DNA of 64,000 nucleotides. It comes from Gongronella butleri. Taxonomy: Eukaryota > Mucoromycota > Mucoromycetes > Mucorales > Cunninghamellaceae. Positions 57,610 to 64,000 of this stretch are shown here, piece after piece; position 1 is the first letter of the stretch, and every line of letters begins with the position of its first letter. Under the pieces are notes generated by a model, which ran no database searches, was not told where the DNA came from, and saw only the letters and a list, made by a program, of their open reading frames with translations. The stretch lies in assembly GCA_025201375.1 (NCBI GenBank), contig JAIWZP010000016.1, positions 434,001 to 498,000 on the forward strand. The letters are read 5' to 3'. A program made the position numbers and the translations under genes.

Positions 57610-59430
57610 CTAGATTTCTGTAACGTCGCCGAGGCCAATGACTGTCCAGAACGAATAGTGGCGCGTGCGGTCGTCGTCCATACGTATGGACGAATTGCCC
57701 TTGCGTGAGCCATCCATGCTGTCCACTTCCATGAATTCCTCTTCAATGTCGCCCGATGACACGTCCATGCGGTCTTCATCCGACTTGTAGTGGCAGGTGA
57801 CAAACAGGGGGAACTGATTCATCAAGAAAAGAAGGGTGAGTCGGTGGATCACGTCTCACTCGCTCCCCCTTTTTTTCTATTTTCCTTTTTTTTTTCTTGT
57901 TTTTACCTTGAACTCGCCGGCCCTTTCGGGGAGAACTTCGATAAGGACGCTGGTATAGTTGTTTCGTCGCTCGTGGACGCCATTGACGGCCTTTGCGGTT
58001 GGCTTTCTTGTGGCGCCTTGGTGGACGGGGTACATATCGTCGTCGTACTCGATGGTCTCATTGTAGGCGCTGACCGAAAAGTGTGGCGCGAGAATGGTGA
58101 CGCGACCGCACGCGGTTGTTGCAGCAATTGGCATGCCATCCTTGACATTGTCGGTATTGTCGGCATCGAGACGCGGCGTGGCGAGGGAAATGGACATTTC
58201 CTCATAGAGCGGGTTGACGAATTTGAGGGCGAATTGGGTAGTTTTGCCAATGGCGAGGGTGATCTTTGGCTCTGGTGCCACGAGGGCGGCAATGGAGGCC
58301 GTGGTGGGTGCGGGCGGCGCGATGGCGGCAATGGAGATGGTGGGAATATAGTTCATGGCAACGAGCTTGATTTTGAAGCGTGTTGCCTGTGCCTTTTGTT
58401 CGGGCTTGACGAGGATGTGTCTGCAGGTGCGGCATCGCTTGGCGCGCTTGATGGCGAGGTGGATGCGCTGCGGCTGGATGCGTTGCAAGTGGTACGGCTG
58501 GTCGTGCACTTGCGTGAATCGCTGGGCAAGCGTCGCCATGCCGCTCGTGTCCCGCAAGTCGGTCAGTGCAGCCACAACGTCGTGCTCTTCCTGCGCAGCG
58601 TCCATTGGATTGCCCAAAGACGTGTATTCACCCATGTCATCCAAATGCGCCGCGGCAAGTGATGTTGACGTCGATGCCGCAGGAATTGGATCGAATAAAT
58701 GGCCGCCCATCTTGCTAAATGCCCCGCTCGATGAGAACGAAAGAAAGCTGCTGGGCAACGTCGCGCCAATCCGCAGTTGCTTTTCGAAATGCTCCTTGAG
58801 GTGGTCAAATTCTTGCACATCGGCCTGCTCATCTTCTTGTTTTTGCAATTGCACTATAAATACCCGGGAAAACAAGAAAAAAAAAGGCCAGGGGACCATG
58901 AGACGCGTCCATTGACACTTGTTTCCAGATCCATTTTCGCGATTTCCCCCGTTTTCGTCATTTTTCGTCACTTTTCGCGCCATTTACTTACGAGCTAGAC
59001 TTGTGGGCTTTTCAAACGTCATGTCAATGTCGCGTGACGTCCATCTGCAGACATTGCACGCGAGAAAATACGGGCCGATATTGGTCTGCGAAGCGGTGGG
59101 CTCCTTGGAGGCGACAACAGCGAGTGTGGAGAAGCAGCTAGGGCACGCGAAGCAATTACGCGCGCAACGGTTCTTTTCGCTCTTGACGCTTGCCGTGGGC
59201 ACCTCAAACAGGCAATTGGGGCAATAATAGGATATAATTTCGTCTTGGACACACGCGCTACATTTGATGTCGTGGCAATCTTCGCAAAAATACAGCCTGG
59301 AGAGCGGATGAAGCGCTGACGAAGCCTTGCTGCCCATCAAGTGCTCGCCAATGTCCACTGTGGCCGCCTGGTCGGGGTCGTCGTCCTTGGCGTCGCAGCG
59401 ACAATAATAATGCACAAAGGGCAACGCCAT
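57610..59430 (-). CDS. DCTN4: Dynactin subunit 4 (p62)
   Basis: Component of the pointed-end complex of dynactin, the dynein cofactor. Exons 58992-59430, 57907-58853 and 57610-57813; 529 residues. The N-terminal 140 residues hold Cys pairs typical of p62 zinc motifs: YYCRC, YFCEDCHDIKCSAC, YYCPNCLFEVP, NCFACPSCF and FLACNVCRW. The middle part has MATLAQRF, then RPKRCRTCRHILVKPE-like RAKRCRTCRHILVKPE and a beta-rich C-terminal domain (LVAMNYIPTISI, LKFVNPLYEEMSISL) ending FWTVIGLG. This layout matches fungal and animal p62 in order and size. Its start is 216 bp from the start of the divergent neighbour; a TFIIIC B-box-like element lies between them. Confidence 0.93.
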
Positions 59431-59530
59431 CAAAAAATAAAAATAAAAATAAAAAAATAAAAAGAGGGAGAATCGAGAAAGAAAAAGTAAAAGCGCAATT
59501 TTATCAGGAACACGGTCTTTTTTCTTTTCT

Positions 59531-59605
59531 CGGCAGCGGGATTTGAACCCGTTCTGCGCCTCCCATATAATCTGAAAAGCGCGGACCTGCTTTTTGCCCT
59601 TTTTT
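59531..59605 (-). other. tRNA-like fragment / TFIIIC B-box-like element
   Basis: On the minus strand GGGTTCAAATCCC forms a T-arm-like hairpin (59536-59552) with an exact GGTTCAAATCC B box. Upstream GGGC...GTCC could be a D-arm. No matching acceptor stem exists (3' TGCCGAG has no partner) and no T-run terminator follows, so it is at most a decayed tRNA or an isolated TFIIIC site. Confidence 0.3.
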
Positions 59606-59646
59606 TTTTTTCTCTTCTTTCTTTCTTGCCCTTGTTTCTTTTTTTG

Positions 59647-61562
59647 ATGAATCACTGGAGCGACTGCATCGCGTCTATTCTTACTCTTCTAGGTACATTG
59701 GAGCCATGAAAATCACTTCCGAACGTGGTGCTCATCTTGTTTTTCTTGTTTTTCTTGTTTTTCTTTGCATTTTTTCTTGATTCGTAGAGAACCACGTACA
59801 AAAGGACCGGCCACACGCTCGCCAGGCATCCAGAACAGTTCCACGACTTGCTTCTTGGAATGGTAAGGGTGAAAGCAGACACTTTATATCTCCAAAGGGC
59901 TCAATTGCTTCCTTTTTCCTATTTTGTTCCTTTAATGTAGGGTCTTGCTGCGTGACAGCGCTGACAGCACCGAAGCGCAAGAGGTTGGGCGACTTGCGAG
60001 ATCGTAAGGCGCTGCGCACAGGCACAACTGCGACGGCGACAGCACGCGTTGCTGCAATGGTCAGCAGCGGCGCTGTGCAAGGCGATATCCCTATGGCAAC
60101 GGCATGGCAGCCACGACGCGTGCTTCACGGGGCACCGCGACCCATCCGCGAGCCTCGGCGTTATCATACGCCGATGCCTACCAATAATCGACCTGTTATT
60201 GACCTGTCGCCAGGTTGCAAGCAGCAATTGGAAGCTTGGATCGCCCAAGAAATGCCTTCTCACGATACCATCGACGCCCAAGCCTTGAAAGCCACCTTGG
60301 ACCGCTTGAACACGGCAACACAGCTCGACCCACCTGTCACACCTGCGCAATGGCACACCTTTATACATCAATTGCGCCAACACCTCGCCACCTTTGTCTC
60401 CCAGTCCAATGTCTGGCTTGCATCCAACCCAAATCAATCCCTCCAGGTAAGCTGATATCGAAAAAAAAAACTCAAATGGAAGCAAAAGTGCGCAAAATGG
60501 CTCATTTCTCGATTTTTTGGTTGTTTTCACCAGTCGCTATTCCCCAACTGGGCCACACAACAAGACGCGCTCTATGAGCTGATGCGTTACACAAAGGTAA
60601 GGAGCAATTGAGGGAGGGAGTGCGAAAAAGAAGGAGAAAATAAAGAGATTGAGCTTTTTTTTTCCTTAGATTCATCAGGACTTGATCGAGCCATCGCTGC
60701 CACCACGCACTCTGGACCTGCACCAGGACTTGCAAGTTGTGCACCAATTCCTGGAGGACCAGGTCGAGCTGTATGGCACGCACCTTGCCACGCATGGCGC
60801 CCAATGGCGCGCCATTGGCCTTCCTGTTCACGATGACGCCATGAACTCGGCCGCCAATGGCTTTATCAACATTTGCGCCGACTTGGTGGATGAAATATAC
60901 CACGGACTTGCTCAAGTGGGCGACACGGACCGAGTAAACATCCATAAAAAAGAGAAATAAGAGAAATATGTCTTGCCTGACCTCCTTTTCTTTTTCTTTT
61001 TCTTATTTTCTTACAGAAAATGGAATGCATCTCCATGGCATTCGAGTGCCTCGTGTGCACGCGGCAATTGGTGGACACGACGCTGCCTGCAGATCTGTTG
61101 CGACCGTGCGTGCAATGGCTAACGATTTATGCGCAATGGACTGTGCAGCAGATGGACACGACGCCGCAGCACCACCGCACACGAAGCGACATCCGCATTT
61201 CGCATCTAATTGGCAACATGACACGCTTGCTTGTCTGCTGCCACACGCTTTTCCAAGCAGAGTCCACCACTGATACCCCTGCGCTCATCGATGTCGCACA
61301 TTCCACGGCGCTGGCCTCGTCGCTCGTCGACCTGGCGTTCCACGTCGTCGCTCTCGTCGCACAACACTCATCGCCGCAACATCAATCGTACATCAAGCGC
61401 TCAAACATTATGCGCTCATCTTCATTTGCAGTCCTTTACCTTGAACAATCGCTCTTTGCCTTTGCCGCCAGCGCCATCGCCCTCTATGCACTGATGAAAA
61501 ACAGCAACAAAGCATACCAGCAAAAAATGCAGTACCTTCTGCATCTCATCCAAGACGATTAG
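59647..61562 (+). CDS. Hypothetical protein, 499 aa, six exons
   Basis: Exons 59647-59692, 59788-59862, 59941-60446, 60534-60596, 60670-60933 and 61017-61562 join in one frame with GT-AG borders, the main evidence that this is a real gene. The N-terminal ~110 residues are basic and low complexity (APKRKRLGDLRDRK). The rest is mainly helical, with a His/Gln-rich centre and conserved-looking helices (IDLSPGCKQQLEAWIAQEM, ISMAFECLVCTRQLVD). A hydrophobic stretch near the C-terminus (LFAFAASAIALYALM) may be a membrane anchor or a buried helix. I do not recognise a family. Divergent from DCTN4 and convergent with the lipase. Confidence 0.7.
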
Positions 61563-61710
61563 CTTTTCTTTTTACCACATTTGCATGCCAAGAATAATAA
61601 AAACAACAAAAGGCTTTGATTTCTCGCATTTTCCATGTACAATGGCATAAATATGATGCGGGGCACCAGGCCCACTCGATGATTTTATTACTACAAAAGG
61701 AGCGAAAATT

Positions 61711-63573
61711 TTACCAATGGCCGGGGCCGATGTTTTGGCCCAGGATGGCGAGCAATGCGCCATAGATTTGCTGGCCAAACACGTTGAGCGCGTTAAGGCT
61801 AAGTGCACTGGACGCTGTCGTCGTGAATGTGCATCCATTGGGCGCGGCCTGGCCTTTGAAACGCTGATCAAGATACGACACCGCGTTGGCTGAGCCGGAA
61901 ATGAACAAAATCGCGTGCTCGCTAAGCAAGTCTTGCGTGAACGCAATGTTTGTGCCTTGGCCGCACCATTGCGTGCGCAAATCAAGCGCGGGCTGCAGAG
62001 GCACCACTAGAAAAATAAAAATAAAATCGTGTTTGTCAGTTTTTTCCATTTTTTCTTGTTTTTTTCCTTTTTACCTTCATCCATCTTGGAGTGGTACATA
62101 AAGAGGGGAATCGTGGGGTGGCCTTGCTGCAGGGCGAGGTTATTGGTGTTCAGGGCCTTGGTGGGCACGGGGTCGGCCATGAACACATCAGGGTTCTTGA
62201 TGTACGTCTTGATATCTTGGAACGGATACTTGAGCAACACCTCGGCGAGGCACATTTTGCGCACCGCGTAGAACTCATCGCGTTTTTCGGGGAGCAGAAT
62301 CGAGTCCACGTACGTCGTCAAGGCAGGGTCACTTGCCATGAGGCCCAAGATGCTATAAAAATAAATAGCAGTACCAAGTTATTAAGACGTGTCGCGTTTT
62401 GCGCGTATCATTTTTGTGTTTGTTCTTACCCAGCAGGAATGAAGCCCGAGAACACTGGAAAAGAGAAAAAATCAAGGTGAGCAATTGACAATTTCTGACT
62501 TTTTTTTTGTATTTTACAAGACTTGTTAACTGCATTGAGGGTAGCATTGAGATTGACGGGTGTGCCACCGAGCGCGGCACCAATGAGGACCTTGCTAAGC
62601 TCAGGCGCGTAAGTAGGTTGCAACTGCGCGGCCCAGGCGCCCGCAAGCGCGCCGCCGCTGTAACCCCAGAGCTGCACCTGCGCGTCTGAGCGCAAATTCG
62701 TCTGATTGCCACTCAAAAGCGACGCGCGAATGCCATCAAGCACGAGGTGACCCGCATTGGCACCAACGGTGAATTGAGCCTGGTTGCCCTCATAGTCGGG
62801 CACGCTGGAAAAAAATGACAAAAAAGCGCGAATCAGCGCGATGTGCCCTTTTTTTTGGCAATTTTGATGTTACTCACGTCACATAGTAGCCGCGGTCGAG
62901 CAATGTGTCAATGAACAGCACCTCGGCTTGGTTGACAAGGCCCTTCTTCGAGCCTTCTTGCATCACACGCGAAGGTGCGCCTGAAATGAAGAGAGAGAAA
63001 AAAAAGTGTCAGCATAGTCATCTATTGCCTCATGCTTCATTTTTGCTTTTTACAATTGGGATCAGCCGAATCTTCCATCATTTGGTACGAACTGCAGCAG
63101 ATTAAATAAAAAAAAAAAGAGTCAGGGCTTGCCATTCATAGCGATGACAAATCAATTTCTTACACAAGCTTGCTGGGATCGGCATTGTAGGGCTCAATGA
63201 GCGTGGTGACCGAAGTCGTCGCCTGACCATTGCCGTCGGTGGTGCGGTATTGGATCAAGTGGACGGATTTGAGCTTTTGAGGGAAGATCGACAAGGCAGC
63301 CAGCGAGCCATTAAGCGGAATGATCTGCACAATGGCGCCAGGAGCTGCAGACTCAATGCCGGAGGGTGGTGTGTACAAATCTCCACCATTGGATGTCGTC
63401 GCGGGCGCGGGCGCGGTCGCATTGCCTGACGCTGTGGCCGTCCCATTGCTCGGGGCAGTCGTCGACGTGGCATTGCTGGCGACCTCCATCACCTGGCGAC
63501 GATACGGCGCTGCCATCACAAGCGCCGCAGCCATGTAAATCACGGCAAAGAAAAGGATCCAATGCTTGGCCAT
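61711..63573 (-). CDS. Secretory lipase (LIP family)
   Basis: Secreted triacylglycerol lipase of the fungal LIP family (Candida LIP-like, alpha/beta hydrolase). Exons 63164-63573, 63054-63091, 62878-62980, 62518-62804, 62430-62454, 62075-62352 and 61711-62006; 478 residues. The N-terminus MAKHWILFFAVIYMAAALVMAAP is a signal peptide, followed by a Thr/Ala/Asn-rich linker with many N-glycosylation sequons. The core has SYQMMEDSADPNC, the GYYVTVPDYEG motif and the nucleophile elbow GYSGG (Ser about 233). Later MYHSKMDEVVP (Asp) and LLSEHAILF (His) supply the likely catalytic triad. One exon is only 25 nt. The ATG at 63573 is chosen because it begins the signal peptide. Convergent with the hypothetical gene, with 148 bp between stops. 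Confidence 0.92.
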
Positions 63574-63684
63574 TTGCTTCAATGGATCACACAATTAAAA
63601 AAAAAAGAGTGGAAGGGGTGGGTGGGCGAGAAAAGAAAAAGAAAAGGGGATGCTGTTTTCATCGTATACGTGCCACGATGCTCT

Positions 63685-63692
63685 CTTATATA
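63685..63692 (-). promoter_or_regulatory. TATA box of the secretory lipase
   Basis: TATATAAG on the minus strand about 115 nt upstream of the start codon. Confidence 0.45.
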
Positions 63693-64000
63693 ATAGATTT
63701 CTGCGGATGTGATCCCCCACAAAAACAACAACAAAAACGAGAGATCTTGGTTCCGCTCGCAAATTCAGCTCCTTGGATTGACATGTGAGAGCGTCGATGC
63801 CTTGAAATAGAGCAAAAACAGGCAAAGCAATGAAAAAATATCCAATGTGCGCTTGTCCCACCCAGCATCGATCTCAGTAGAAATTCAGGCACGACCAAAA
63901 ACTCAGAAAGAGAGATCCACCCCGCAAATAGCAACCGCGACATGGGAAAGTCAGACACCGCAACACAAAATATAACTTTAATTTTCCATCCACCTGCCAT
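63693..64000. other. Right-edge intergenic sequence
   Basis: Lipase upstream region to the window end. No gene, repeat or RNA recognised. Confidence 0.4.

Overview
This is a stretch of nuclear DNA from a fungus, probably an early-diverging (non-Dikarya) lineage such as Mucoromycota. Seen directly: compact genes split by many short introns (mostly 45-110 nt) with GT-AG borders and CTNAY branch-site-like motifs. Supporting the placement are an allantoate-permease-type MFS transporter and a secretory lipase (fungal families) beside genes often lost in yeasts (INTS11, PARN) and a spectrin-repeat/GAR-domain protein. The clade is an inference; no rRNA or other barcode lies in the window.

Left housekeeping block (1-21.8 kb): a partial aldo-keto reductase (-), Integrator endonuclease INTS11 (+), an 18-exon DHX29 helicase (-), a copy of dispersed repeat 'R', an MFS anion transporter (-), a DH-PH RhoGEF (-) and an intronless PPR protein (-).

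Accessory island (about 21.8-41 kb): one small single-pass membrane protein gene (87 aa) with two degenerate copies; two paralogous secreted cysteine-rich proteins (CRP1, CRP2), each divergent from one of those copies; several R-repeat copies; a solo-LTR-like insertion with a 5-bp target duplication; a piggyBac-like transposase relic; a 5'-truncated LINE; and a 465-bp near-identical direct repeat that leaves an orphan CRP promoter. An intact secreted aspartyl protease lies inside it. The layout looks like a locus amplified and eroded by transposition and tandem duplication.

Right housekeeping block (41-64 kb): PARN (+), ribosomal protein uS17/RPS11 (+) with a strongly structured 310-nt intron, a 1961-aa CH-like/spectrin-like/GAR cytoskeletal linker (+), a 2.8-kb gene-poor stretch with an extreme cluster of the 7-mer TACTGTA/TACAGTA, an MDR oxidoreductase (-), mitochondrial co-chaperone HSCB (+), dynactin p62/DCTN4 (-), an unrecognised 499-aa protein (+) and a secretory lipase (-).

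I assembled exons by hand from splice signals, reading frame and family similarity. Every multi-exon model given as complete has a total coding length divisible by three. No databases were searched. Shared roles: RNA processing and translation (INTS11, PARN, DHX29, RPS11), cytoskeleton and dynein transport (GAR protein, DCTN4, RhoGEF), mitochondrial function (PPR, HSCB), and secretion/nutrition (lipase, aspartyl protease, MFS, CRPs).
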